Origin: DASPOJ01 sp050014395 | Lineage (GTDB): Bacteria; Acidobacteriota; Terriglobia; Acidiferrales; UBA7541 | Reading direction: 5' to 3' | Assembly (NCBI GenBank): GCA_050014395.1 | Contig: JBEKDK010000018.1 | Location: forward strand, 1-41,750 | DNA: 41,750 nt | Shown here: positions 33,311 through 40,649 of the stretch, piece after piece | Layout: the number at the start of each line of letters is the position of its first letter | Numbering within the stretch: the first letter of the stretch is position 1 | Translations under genes and position numbers: made by a program | The notes under the pieces: generated by a model | Told to the model about the DNA's origin: nothing | Databases searched by the model: none | Seen by the model: only the letters and a program-made list of their open reading frames with translations

Positions 33311-33751
33311 ATGATGCGAACACACACAATTTCCACGGGGAGTCTTCTACGGGGCGATGTATGGCGGATTGTGATTGCGCTCGCGTGCGGGGCGATGATT
33401 GCGATCGCGGCGGCGGGGGCGGGCGGGAAGACGGTGACGCTTGCGGATAAGGATAACGGGACGACGGTCAGTGTGAATGCGGGTGATCACGTGGTGGTGC
33501 GGCTGGTGTTCAGCACGGGGACTGGGTATGAGTGGCAGTTGGTGAAGGAGGACAAAGAGGTTCTTCCGATGGAGGGGGCGTCGACGACGGAGTTGACGCC
33601 GCGGGCGAATCCGGGGGCGCCGGCGACGGAGGTGTTTCGGTTCGTTGCGAAGCAGAAGGGGGATGTGACGCTTTCGTTCCAGCTCGTGAGGTCGTGGGAG
33701 CACGGGGTCGCGCCGGCGCAGACGTGGTCGGTGACGGTAAAGGTGCGGTGA
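33311..33751 (+). CDS. Chagasin-family cysteine protease inhibitor (I42)
   Basis: Exported protein of 146 residues. The N-terminal hydrophobic segment (about 19-36) is a signal peptide or anchor. The mature part (about 40-146) resembles the inhibitor I42/chagasin family: STGTGYEW (68-75) corresponds to the NPTTGY loop, and LVRSWE (125-130) to the RPW loop that enters papain-type active sites. Bacterial members are thought to protect envelope proteins from C1 peptidases; the target is unknown. GGAG at 33301-33304 supports either the ATG at 33311 or the one at 33314. The central loop is the least conserved part, so the family call is good but not certain. Confidence 0.72.
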   Translation: MMRTHTISTGSLLRGDVWRIVIALACGAMIAIAAAGAGGKTVTLADKDNGTTVSVNAGDHVVVRLVFSTGTGYEWQLVKEDKEVLPMEGASTTELTPRANPGAPATEVFRFVAKQKGDVTLSFQLVRSWEHGVAPAQTWSVTVKVR

Positions 33752-33772
33752 GGAAGGCGGAGGCGAGAAAAA

Positions 33773-33870
33773 GATAACCCAGAGACGCGGAGGTGCCAGA
33801 GACGCGCGGAGAAAAAAGACGGAAAAACCTCTTACCACAGAGGGCACAGAGAGCGCAGAGGACGGCGGAG
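33773..33870 (+). repeat. Purine-rich GATAAC-CAGAG repeat, copy 1
   Basis: A 98-base stretch from GATAACCCAGAG to GACGGCGGAGG, largely A and G, containing CCAGAGACGCGCGGAG and TACCACAGAG. It matches 34877-34974, also 98 bases, closely from end to end. Shorter relatives lie at 37228-37288 and, inverted, at about 32746-32792. It has no evident coding content. Confidence 0.75.
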
Positions 33871-33885
33871 GAGGGATTGGATTGC

Positions 33886-34028
33886 GTAGCGGAGGCCTTC
33901 AGGCCTCCACGGGTTGGTGTTTGTTTTACGGGACGCGGGGTTCAGAACACCAGGATGGAGACCTGAAGGTCTCCGCTACATAGAACAACGGAGCGAGAAA
34001 AGGCTGGAGGCCTGAAGGCCTCCGCTAC
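33886..34028. repeat. Three REP-like hairpins (family 1)
   Basis: Copies at 33886-33908 (forward), 33957-33979 and 34006-34028 (both inverted). Each is GTAGC followed by an 18-base palindrome such as GGAGGCCTTCAGGCCTCC. Copies one and three are identical; copy two has GGAGACC...GGTCTCC, two compensatory changes. A GTAG head before a palindrome is the hallmark of REP elements moved by RAYT transposases. Confidence 0.88.
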
Positions 34029-34228
34029 GTAAGACAAATTCGCGCGCGCCTCGCGCGTATTCCATCGACGGCGCGATTCCGGGTAAGATGCACGGGCATG
34101 ACTCGGGGCGGTGGCGTGGGGCTGACGGCGTAACGCTGACCGCGTAAGGCTGAGGGCACGCGGCGGGCGCGCGGGACATCCGAAATAGGCCGCTTTGGCG
34201 TACTTAGAAGCGGAGAAAGATTCGACGA

Positions 34229-34843
34229 GTGTTACTGGGTTTACTGGCGGTGCTGCAAGGACTGGCGGGCGAGGGCGGCCATGGCGACTCCGGCGATGGC
34301 GCGCTGATGGAGCGTCTGACGGCGCGCGATCCGGCGGCGCTGGCGTCGATTTACGACCGCTACAGCCGCATGGTGTACTCGCTGGCGCTGCGCATCGCGG
34401 GGCAACCGAGCGCGGCGGAAGAAATCGTGCAGGACGTTTTTCTGAAGCTGTGGCACAGCGCGGATCGCTATCGCGCGGAGAGAGGTCCGCTGGGGCCGTG
34501 GCTGTGCACGATGGCGCGGAATCGCGCGCTCGATCAACTGCGGCTGAAGCGCGAAAAGCAGCGCCGGCGCGAGGACTCGTTCGAGGGCGAACTGCCGCTG
34601 GCCGCGGGCTCCACTACAGCGGCGAATCCGGAAACGCTGGCGCAGCAGAGTCAGCGCGCGGTGCGCGTGCGGGCTTCACTGCGCGAATTGCCGGCGGCGC
34701 AGCAGCGGGCGATCGAGTTGGCGTACTTCGAGGGCATGACGCACAGCGAAATCGCGGAGGCGCTGGCGGAGCCGCTGGGCACGGTGAAGAGTTGGATTCG
34801 CAGCGGGCTGCTGCGCATGCGGGAGTCGCTGGTGGAACCGTGA
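34229..34843 (+). CDS. ECF-type RNA polymerase sigma factor
   Basis: Sigma-70 family factor of up to 204 residues with sigma2 and sigma4 regions only. Sigma2 (about 27-105) includes ALASIYDRYSRMVYSLALRI and AEEIVQDVFLKLW for core binding, plus GPWLCTMARNRALDQLR. Sigma4 (about 148-200) has LRELPAAQQRAIELAYFEG and the helix-turn-helix THSEIAEALAEPLGTVKSWIR. The SigK-like sequence and the RskA-type protein downstream form a standard sigma/anti-sigma pair. Start uncertain: GTG at 34229 has GGAGAAAG upstream, while ATG at 34307 would trim 26 poorly conserved residues. The regulon is unknown. Confidence 0.9.
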   Translation: MLLGLLAVLQGLAGEGGHGDSGDGALMERLTARDPAALASIYDRYSRMVYSLALRIAGQPSAAEEIVQDVFLKLWHSADRYRAERGPLGPWLCTMARNRALDQLRLKREKQRRREDSFEGELPLAAGSTTAANPETLAQQSQRAVRVRASLRELPAAQQRAIELAYFEGMTHSEIAEALAEPLGTVKSWIRSGLLRMRESLVEP

Positions 34844-34876
34844 AGGCGGAGAGGAAAACGGCAGAGAAAAGATAAA

Positions 34877-34974
34877 GATAACGCAGAGGCGCAGAGTGGC
34901 CAGAGACGCGCGGAGGGAAGACAGAAAAAACTTTTTACCACAGAGAGCACAGAGGACACAGAGGACGGCGGAGG
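34877..34974 (+). repeat. Purine-rich GATAAC-CAGAG repeat, copy 2
   Basis: 98 bases filling most of the 215-bp gap between the sigma factor and its anti-sigma gene. It is near-identical in layout to 33773-33870: GATAACGCAGAG, CCAGAGACGCGCGGAG, AAGACAGAAAAA, TACCACAGAG, GACGGCGGAGG. Its position inside a presumed operon suggests it is either transcribed or a recent insertion. Confidence 0.75.
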
Positions 34975-35058
34975 CAAGACAGAAGACCCACGGAGAGAAA
35001 GTGCAAAGGCGAGCGAGAGGGATGACGACGTTGAGAGTGGGAATTAGTTGAGCAAGGG

Positions 35059-35913
35059 ATGAAAGTGGACGATTGCAAACAACTCGGGGAGAGCTACGAG
35101 GCGTACGCGCTCGGCGCGCTTGAGGGCGAAGAGCGCGAGGCGATCGAGCGGCACTTGGCGCGGGGCTGCGCGGCTTGCACGGCGGGCGTGGCGCAGGCGC
35201 GCTGGGTTGTGGCGCAGCTTGCGGCGTTGGCGCCGGACGCGGAGCCGCCGGAGGAGCTGCGCGCGCGGATTCTCGCGGCGGCTGCGGCGAGCGCCGATGC
35301 GCGGGCGGGGGCAGGCTCAGCTACGGGCGCAGAACCGCGTGGGGCGACGAGCATCGCGTCGGCGCGCGGCACGCGGCGGCCGCGGCCGAGCGCGGTGCCG
35401 GCGTGGGCGTGGGCTATCGCGGCGGCGCTGCTGTTGGCGACGGGATATTCGGCGTGGCAGACGCGACGGCTCGATCGGCAGCTTGAGTCCGCGGCGCGCG
35501 AACTGCGGCAGGGGCAAGCGCGGCAGGCGGCGATCGAATCCGAGCGCGAGCATTACGAGATGGCGATGCAGATTCTTTCCGCGCAGGACACCAAGGCGCT
35601 GCGACTGACGTCGAAGAAGGCCGCGATGCCGCCGGTGCAGGCGTATTGGAGTCCGAAGATGGGCCTCTTGGTGATGTCCGCGGGGATGCCGCAAATGCCG
35701 AGCAGCATGACGCTGCAATTGTGGATGGTGCCGAAGAAGGGCGCTCCGATGAGCGTGGGGATTTTCCGGCCGGATGCGGCGGGGCACGTGATGCTGGTGG
35801 CCGCGACGGGCGAGCCGATCACGGAGATCGCGGCGTTGGCGATCAGCGAAGAGCCGGCGGGCGGAAGCGCGCAGCCGACGTCCCCGCCGGTGTGGGTGGG
35901 GCCGCTGACGTAG
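35059..35913 (+). CDS. RskA-type anti-sigma factor
   Basis: Single-pass membrane protein of 284 residues that should hold the preceding sigma factor inactive. The N-terminal anti-sigma domain (1-75) has His32, Cys37 and Cys40 (HLARGCAAC), a variant of the zinc anti-sigma motif with one extra residue between His and the first Cys. A low-complexity Ala/Arg linker leads to the membrane helix (114-133), a coiled-coil-like Gln/Glu/Arg segment (135-170), and an RskA C-terminal domain (about 172-280, LQLWMVPKKGAPMSVGIF). Release probably involves proteolysis of the extracytoplasmic part, as in mycobacterial RskA. Confidence 0.88.
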   Translation: MKVDDCKQLGESYEAYALGALEGEEREAIERHLARGCAACTAGVAQARWVVAQLAALAPDAEPPEELRARILAAAAASADARAGAGSATGAEPRGATSIASARGTRRPRPSAVPAWAWAIAAALLLATGYSAWQTRRLDRQLESAARELRQGQARQAAIESEREHYEMAMQILSAQDTKALRLTSKKAAMPPVQAYWSPKMGLLVMSAGMPQMPSSMTLQLWMVPKKGAPMSVGIFRPDAAGHVMLVAATGEPITEIAALAISEEPAGGSAQPTSPPVWVGPLT

Positions 35914-35955
35914 GCGCGCCGTGGTTCGGCTTTTGTTTTCTGGGTGGTCTTGATT

Positions 35956-36088
35956 TTGTGGGTGCCCCATCTTCGCCCCGCATTTTGGGGCGAAGGTGGG
36001 TCTGTCGGTCCGTCGCCGCGAACGACGCAGAGAAATTCAAAATCCCCACCTTTGTCCACCAAGGCGGACAAAGATGGGGCACCCACAA
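35956..36088. repeat. 133-bp element with perfect 18-bp terminal inverted repeats
   Basis: TTGTGGGTGCCCCATCTT at 35956-35973 is repeated in perfect inversion at 36071-36088. Inside, CTTCGCCCC/GGGGCGAAG (35971-35995) and CTTTGTCC/GGACAAAG (36050-36073) form two further hairpins that begin within the terminal repeats. No coding capacity. It lies between convergent genes and looks like a MITE or paired REP element. Confidence 0.85.
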
Positions 36089-36129
36089 CAATCGTAATTT
36101 ATCGCTCCAGTGGGGCAGGCGCGCGAGGA

Positions 36130-36714
36130 CTAGGCTTTTGGTTTGTGCTGCGCTAAGCGCAGATTGCGGCGTTTCAGCGCGCCTTTGAAGCGGCGGCGAT
36201 CGTCGGCGGTCTCGAGGATTAGCGGCGGCGCGACGCGCGGGTGGCCTTCAGAATCCACGGCGACGTAGGTGAGGTAGGCGCTGGTGGCGTGCTTGCGGAC
36301 TCCGGTGAGCGGGCTTTCCGATAAAACTTTTACGCCGACCTCCATCGAAGTGTGGAACACGCGGTTCACGCTGGACTGCAACACGATCAGCTCGCCGACG
36401 CGAATCGGGCTGTGAAAATCGACGTGGTCGAGCGAAGCCGTGACGACGTGGCTGCGCGAGTGACGCAGCGCGGCGATGGCGCCGGCGATGTCAACGAGAT
36501 GCATCACCCGCCCGCCGAGAACATTGCCGAGCACGTTGGCGTCTTGCGGCAGCACCACTTCCACCATCTCGGTGCGCGAGGCGCTGACGGCGCGGCCGCG
36601 CATGCCGGAGCCGTTCGTGTCAACGTCGTGCCCGCCGTTACCATTCGTCTTCGCCGCGACGGCGCGCGCCCTTGGGGCGAGCGATAGCTTAACGCTTCGA
36701 GTTGGTGAGACCAT
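36130..36714 (-). CDS. Acyl-CoA thioesterase, hotdog fold
   Basis: Predicted acyl-CoA hydrolase of 194 residues in the YciA/BFIT-like hotdog family. The core (about 48-165) has the signature VLPQDANVLGNVLGGRVMHLVDIAGAIAA in two parts, with Asn and Asp at the usual active-site region, then VTASLDHVDFHSPIRVGELI and ATSAYLTYVAVD. The first 45 residues are a Ser/Gly/Asn-rich extension without family support. The ATG at 36714 has an AGGGGAAGGGA purine tract upstream, but a start nearer residue 38 is possible. Substrate chain length cannot be read from sequence. Confidence 0.87.
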   Translation of the reverse strand: MVSPTRSVKLSLAPRARAVAAKTNGNGGHDVDTNGSGMRGRAVSASRTEMVEVVLPQDANVLGNVLGGRVMHLVDIAGAIAALRHSRSHVVTASLDHVDFHSPIRVGELIVLQSSVNRVFHTSMEVGVKVLSESPLTGVRKHATSAYLTYVAVDSEGHPRVAPPLILETADDRRRFKGALKRRNLRLAQHKPKA

Positions 36715-36830
36715 CGATGGAATTCCCTTCCCCTGAAAAGCGATGCGTGAAACCCGGTTGATGCCTTCGCTGATGCCTTACTTCGGAGCGACGCTACTCT
36801 GCGAGCTTCCGCGCGGACCCGCTGAAAGGC

Positions 36831-36836
36831 TATAAT
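36831..36836 (+). promoter_or_regulatory. Putative -10 box before the TPR gene
   Basis: A perfect TATAAT 40 bp before the ATG at 36877. No consensus -35 at 16-18 bp upstream. It lies in the 162-bp divergent gap between the thioesterase and the TPR gene. Confidence 0.4.
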
Positions 36837-36876
36837 ACCGCGTCTCGGCGTCTCGCGCCATGACCCAACCAAAGAC

Positions 36877-37203
36877 ATGAACCAAGCCCAAAAGAAGTCC
36901 CGCCGCCAAGTGCTAGATGAGTTCGTCGCCGCCCATCCGCAGGACGCCTTTGCGCGCTACGGATTGGCGGTGGAGTGCGCCAATACCGGGGATTCGGAGC
37001 AGGCTGCGGCCCATTTCGAGCATCTGATACAAACCCATCCGGAGTATGTGGCGGGCTATTTCCAATATGGTCAGTTGCTTGCGAGGATTGACCGGGTGGA
37101 GCAGGCCAAGGTCACTCTGACGGCCGGGATTGCCGCCGCGCGGCGGGCTGGGGATCAGCACGCTCAGAGCGAAATGGAGTCGGCGCTAGACGGGCTGGGC
37201 TGA
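36877..37203 (+). CDS. Small TPR-repeat protein
   Basis: Cytoplasmic helical protein of 108 residues with two to three tetratricopeptide-like repeats: DAFARYGLAVECANTGDSEQAAAHFEHLIQTHPE (about 23-56, given in two overlapping helices) and YVAGYFQYGQLLARIDRVEQAKVTLTAGIAAA. Such proteins act as protein-binding scaffolds. There is no catalytic domain or export signal. The partner is unknown; the nearest same-strand genes are the AAA/VWA pair 222 bp downstream. Confidence 0.8.
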   Translation: MNQAQKKSRRQVLDEFVAAHPQDAFARYGLAVECANTGDSEQAAAHFEHLIQTHPEYVAGYFQYGQLLARIDRVEQAKVTLTAGIAAARRAGDQHAQSEMESALDGLG

Positions 37204-37227
37204 GCGGCGACTGCGGCAAACGCAAAG

Positions 37228-37288
37228 GATAACGCAGAGACCTGCCTGCCGGCAGGCAGACGCTGAGAAGCCAGAGACTCGCAGAGAA
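37228..37288 (+). repeat. Short GATAACGCAGAG repeat with an inserted palindrome
   Basis: A truncated relative of the purine-rich repeat, GATAACGCAGAGAC...CCAGAGACTCGCAGAGAA, interrupted by the perfect 18-bp palindrome CTGCCTGCCGGCAGGCAG at 37242-37259. It lies in the gap between the TPR gene and the AAA ATPase. Confidence 0.65.
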
Positions 37289-37425
37289 CCCCTCCTCCAC
37301 GATGAGGCCGGATTGCCGCAAGCGCGGTGACTTTGCGGGCGCTGGCATCATCCAACATAGAAGTGAAGTGCGTCGCGTATAGTCGTTGGATTCGATTGCA
37401 GCGCGAGGAATCGTAAACCGGAGAA

Positions 37426-38916
37426 ATGATGGAAGCGAAGCCAACCACGCTTGGAGAATTGCAGAAGCAGCCGCGGTATGCGCCGGGGGCGCCCGCGCGC
37501 ACGGTGAAAGACGAAATGCGGGAGAACGTTTTGCAGCGACTGGCGGCGGGCGAAGCGCTGTTCCCCGGCGTGCATGGCTACGAAGAAACTGTATTGCCGC
37601 AAATCGTGAATGCCGTGCTGGCGCGGCACAATTTCATTCTGCTGGGGCTGCGCGGGCAGGCGAAAAGCCGCATTCTGCGCGGACTGATCGAATTTCTGGA
37701 CGCGGAAACGCCGTGCATCGCGGGGTGCGAGATTCACGATCACCCGCTGCGGCCGTTGTGCCGGGCGTGCCGCGATTTGGTCGCGGAGCGCGGCGCCGAG
37801 ACGCCGATTATCTGGCGCGAACGCGCGGCGCGGTATGTGGAAAAGCTGGCGACGCCGGACGTGACCATCGCGGACATTTTCGGCGACGTCGATCCTATCA
37901 AGGCGGCGCGTAGCGGGCGCGCGCTCGGCGACGAATTGACGATGCACTACGGTTTGCTGCCGCGCGCGAATCGCGGGATTTTCGCGATCAATGAATTGCC
38001 GGACCTCGCCGGGAAAATTCAGGTGGGCCTCTTCAACATCATGCAAGAAGGGGATGTGCAGATAAAGGGCTATCCGGTGCGCCTGCCGCTGGACGTGATG
38101 CTGGTGTTCACGGCGAATCCTGAGGATTACACGGCGCGCGGAAAAATCATCACGCCGCTGAAAGATCGCATGGGCGCGGAAATTCGCACGCACTACCCGG
38201 CCACGGTGGCGGAAGGCATGGCCATCACGGCGCAGGAGGCTTGGACGCAGCGCGCGGGCGGCCCGGGGATTGAGATTCCGGATTACCTGCGCGAAACGGT
38301 GGAAGAGGTGGCGTTTCTTGGGCGCGATGACAAACGAGTGGATCGGCGCTCGGGCGTGAGCCAGCGGCTGCCGATTGCGTGCCTGGAAAGCGTCACCAGC
38401 AGCGCCGAGCAGCGCGCGGCGCGCAATCATGAAGCGCACGCCACGGCGCGCGTTGCGGACCTTTACGCGGCGTTGCCGGCAATCACCGGGAAGCTGGAGC
38501 TGGAATACGAAGGCGAGTTGAAGGGTGCGGAAACAATCGCGCGCGAGCTGGTGCGCTCGGCTGTGGGGAAAGTTTTCCAGCGGCGGTTGCCGAACGTGAA
38601 TTTCCAGCCCATCGTGCAGTGGTTTGAAGGCGGCGGCGAACTGAAAATTCCGGAAGACGCATCCGCAGCCGACGCACTGAAACAAATGAAGCAGATCCCG
38701 GGACTTGCGGATCACGCGCGCGCGTTGGGCGGGGATGGAGGCGCGGCGGCGACCGCGCCGGGAAGCGTGTCTGCTGCGGCGGAATTTGTGCTGGAAGGAT
38801 TGTGGTCGCACAAGCGCATCAGCCGCAGCGAAGAGCGCGGCTATTTCGCGGAACTGCCGAAGCCGCAGGAGCCGCGCGAACCGACGCAGCGTCCGCCGCG
38901 GAGGCAGTTCAATTGA
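37426..38916 (+). CDS. Chelatase-like (ChlI/MoxR) AAA+ ATPase
   Basis: AAA+ ATPase of 496 residues related to magnesium-chelatase ChlI and MoxR proteins. Walker A is GLRGQAKS (74-81), Walker B-like IFAINE (185-190), sensor 1 TANPED (229-234), and an arginine-rich segment near 246-254. Between Walker A and B there is an insert with Cys97, Cys101, Cys112 and Cys115 plus His104 and His106, a probable zinc site. Walker B has Asn where Asp is usual, before the catalytic Glu190. The gene pairs with a VWA protein 36 bp downstream, so together they should form a MoxR/VWA-type remodelling machine rather than a real Mg chelatase, for which no chlorophyll genes are present. Start: ATG at 37429 fits GGAG at 37420 better than 37426. 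Confidence 0.85.
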   Translation: MMEAKPTTLGELQKQPRYAPGAPARTVKDEMRENVLQRLAAGEALFPGVHGYEETVLPQIVNAVLARHNFILLGLRGQAKSRILRGLIEFLDAETPCIAGCEIHDHPLRPLCRACRDLVAERGAETPIIWRERAARYVEKLATPDVTIADIFGDVDPIKAARSGRALGDELTMHYGLLPRANRGIFAINELPDLAGKIQVGLFNIMQEGDVQIKGYPVRLPLDVMLVFTANPEDYTARGKIITPLKDRMGAEIRTHYPATVAEGMAITAQEAWTQRAGGPGIEIPDYLRETVEEVAFLGRDDKRVDRRSGVSQRLPIACLESVTSSAEQRAARNHEAHATARVADLYAALPAITGKLELEYEGELKGAETIARELVRSAVGKVFQRRLPNVNFQPIVQWFEGGGELKIPEDASAADALKQMKQIPGLADHARALGGDGGAAATAPGSVSAAAEFVLEGLWSHKRISRSEERGYFAELPKPQEPREPTQRPPRRQFN

Positions 38917-38952
38917 GATTCGCAGTGTGGGCAGAGTGAGCGAGAGCGAAAC

Positions 38953-40218
38953 GTGAAATATATCCGATACAAGAAATATTCCGGTGAGCCGGCCGACGAC
39001 GTCGACCTGGAAAGCTTGGTGCAAAAGCTTTCGGATTTTTTCTTGCAGAGCGGATTTGAATCGCAATTCTACGACATCAACGAATTCGATCCCGACCGCT
39101 CGATGGAAGCGCTGCGCCAGGCCATCGAGCAGGCGCTGACCGATGGCGATCTGATACCCGACGATTTACTGAAGGAATTGATGGAGCAGCAGCAAGACGG
39201 CACGCCTAATCCGGACATGAAGGAGCTGATCGATCGGCTGATCGAGAGGCTGATGCAGGAAGGCTATGTGGATGGGCCGCCGCCGCATGTGACTCCGCCG
39301 CCGGGGAAAACGCCGCGCGGGGGAATCGGGCATCCACGCGAACGCGAATCGAGCGCGCGATTTGAAATCACCGACAAGACCATCGACTTTCTCGGATTCA
39401 AAACGCTGCGCAATTTGCTGGCTTCGCTCGGCAAGAGCAGCTTCGGGCGGCACGATACGCGCGATTTGGCGACGGGCGTGGAATCCGGCGGCAGTTCGCG
39501 CGCCTACGAATTCGGCGACACGCTGAATCTGGATATCGCGGCTACGCTGTCAAACGCTGTGCGGCGTGAAGGCGTGAAGGTACCGATTGAGCTGGATTAT
39601 CCCGACCTGATGGTTCACCAGTGCGAATATCAGAGTTCCTGCGCCACGGTGCTGCTGCTCGATTGCAGCCACAGCATGATTCTTTACGGAGAAGATCGCT
39701 TTACGCCGGCAAAAAAAGTGGCGATGGCGCTTTCGCATTTGATTCGTACGCAATATCCCGGCGATTCCCTGCACCTGGTGCTATTTCACGACTCCGCGGA
39801 AGAGATGCCGCTGGGCGAACTGGCGCGCGTGCAGGTGGGGCCGTATTACACGAATACGCGCGAAGGTTTACGAGTGGCGCAGCGCATTCTGAATCGGCAG
39901 AAGAAAGATATGCGGCAGATCGTGATGATCACGGACGGCAAGCCTTCGGCGCTGACGCTGGACGACGGGCGGATTTACAAGAATGCGTTCGGCCTCGATC
40001 CGCTGGTGGTGAGCCAGACGCTCGAGGAAGTGTCAAAGTGCCGGCGCGCGGGGATTTTGATCAACACCTTCATGCTGGCCAGCGATTACAGCCTGGTGCA
40101 TTTCGTGCAGAAGGTTACGGAGCTGTGCCGCGGTAAAGCGTACTTCACCACGCCGCGCACGCTCGGGCAGTATCTGCTGATGGATTACCTCGGCAAGAAA
40201 ACCCAACACATTCACTAA
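38953..40218 (+). CDS. von Willebrand A domain protein, partner of the AAA+ ATPase
   Basis: Protein of 421 residues with a C-terminal VWA domain (about 230-405). The metal-ion-dependent adhesion site is intact: DCSHS (237-241), a Thr near YYTNT (298-302), and ITDGK (326-330). The N-terminal 110 residues are helical and acidic, followed by a Pro/Gly linker (109-127) and a conserved-looking middle region (135-215). There is no signal peptide, so it is cytoplasmic. The start is GTG at 38953, 36 bp after the ATPase. In MoxR-VWA systems the VWA subunit recruits substrates to the ring; a similar gene pair exists in mycobacteria (Rv0958/Rv0959, from memory). Confidence 0.87.
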   Translation: MKYIRYKKYSGEPADDVDLESLVQKLSDFFLQSGFESQFYDINEFDPDRSMEALRQAIEQALTDGDLIPDDLLKELMEQQQDGTPNPDMKELIDRLIERLMQEGYVDGPPPHVTPPPGKTPRGGIGHPRERESSARFEITDKTIDFLGFKTLRNLLASLGKSSFGRHDTRDLATGVESGGSSRAYEFGDTLNLDIAATLSNAVRREGVKVPIELDYPDLMVHQCEYQSSCATVLLLDCSHSMILYGEDRFTPAKKVAMALSHLIRTQYPGDSLHLVLFHDSAEEMPLGELARVQVGPYYTNTREGLRVAQRILNRQKKDMRQIVMITDGKPSALTLDDGRIYKNAFGLDPLVVSQTLEEVSKCRRAGILINTFMLASDYSLVHFVQKVTELCRGKAYFTTPRTLGQYLLMDYLGKKTQHIH

Positions 40219-40278
40219 CCCGGTGTGCAGCAGCTTTCGATACTGCCGGCGGCGGTTTTACGCCTCACGGTTCTGCGT

Positions 40279-40632
40279 TTACGCTGAGGAGTCGAACTTC
40301 TCGTCGTACGGAATGCCATTTTCCTTAAGCCAGTCTCGAATCGCCCAGGTATCGTCAAAATTTGCGTAGAGCACATCGAGCAGGGTTCGATCGTCTGTAA
40401 TCGTGGCGCCAGTGTGCGTTTGGAGCAATGCAATCAGGCGCGGCTTCTCAGTCGCCGCAATCCAATACATCCATGCGACGTCGCCGCCGAGGTGGCTCTC
40501 CGCTTCGGGACTGTGGTCGTAGAATTCCAGTTCAATTCGGCCATCGTCGAGAATCCGAGCCCAGGAAGCCGTGTGGGCAAGAATCCCTTTAAGCTGGACG
40601 TTGCTCTTCGCCTTGGATTCGGAATCCGGCAT
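40279..40632 (-). CDS. Small protein of unknown function
   Basis: I do not recognise this 117-residue soluble protein. It has mixed alpha/beta character with ARILDDGRIELEFYDHSPEAESHLGGD in its first half (split over residues about 27-54) and an acidic C-terminus ending DEKFDSSA. There is no signal peptide or metal motif. The ATG at 40632 is chosen because upstream codons of the frame lie inside the Kdo hydroxylase gene in another frame and look non-coding. It lies 17 bp after that gene on the same strand, so the two are probably cotranscribed. Convergent with the VWA gene. Confidence 0.65.
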   Translation of the reverse strand: MPDSESKAKSNVQLKGILAHTASWARILDDGRIELEFYDHSPEAESHLGGDVAWMYWIAATEKPRLIALLQTHTGATITDDRTLLDVLYANFDDTWAIRDWLKENGIPYDEKFDSSA

Positions 40633-40649
40633 TGTCGATCGCGAAACGG

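Larger units (their letters stand above)
33752..34228. other. 477-bp gene-free stretch with repeats
   Basis: Contains one full copy of the purine-rich GATAAC repeat (33773-33870) and three REP-like hairpins of family 1 (33886-34028). The final 200 bases before the sigma-factor gene show no clear promoter. Confidence 0.6.

Noticed and set aside
33347..33847. Minus-strand 166-codon frame over the chagasin-like gene and repeat
   Set aside because: Antisense to a gene with signal peptide and family motifs; composition almost entirely Arg, His and Pro.
37348..39066. Long minus-strand open frame (572 codons) opposite the AAA+ ATPase
   Set aside because: It is the antisense shadow of a well-supported AAA+ gene in G+C-rich DNA. 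Its sequence is Arg/His-rich with no family features.
37426..40218. Magnesium chelatase for chlorophyll synthesis next to haem genes
   Set aside because: The large BchH subunit and all other chlorophyll genes are absent, and the ATPase carries a distinct Cys insert; MoxR/VWA-type function fits better.
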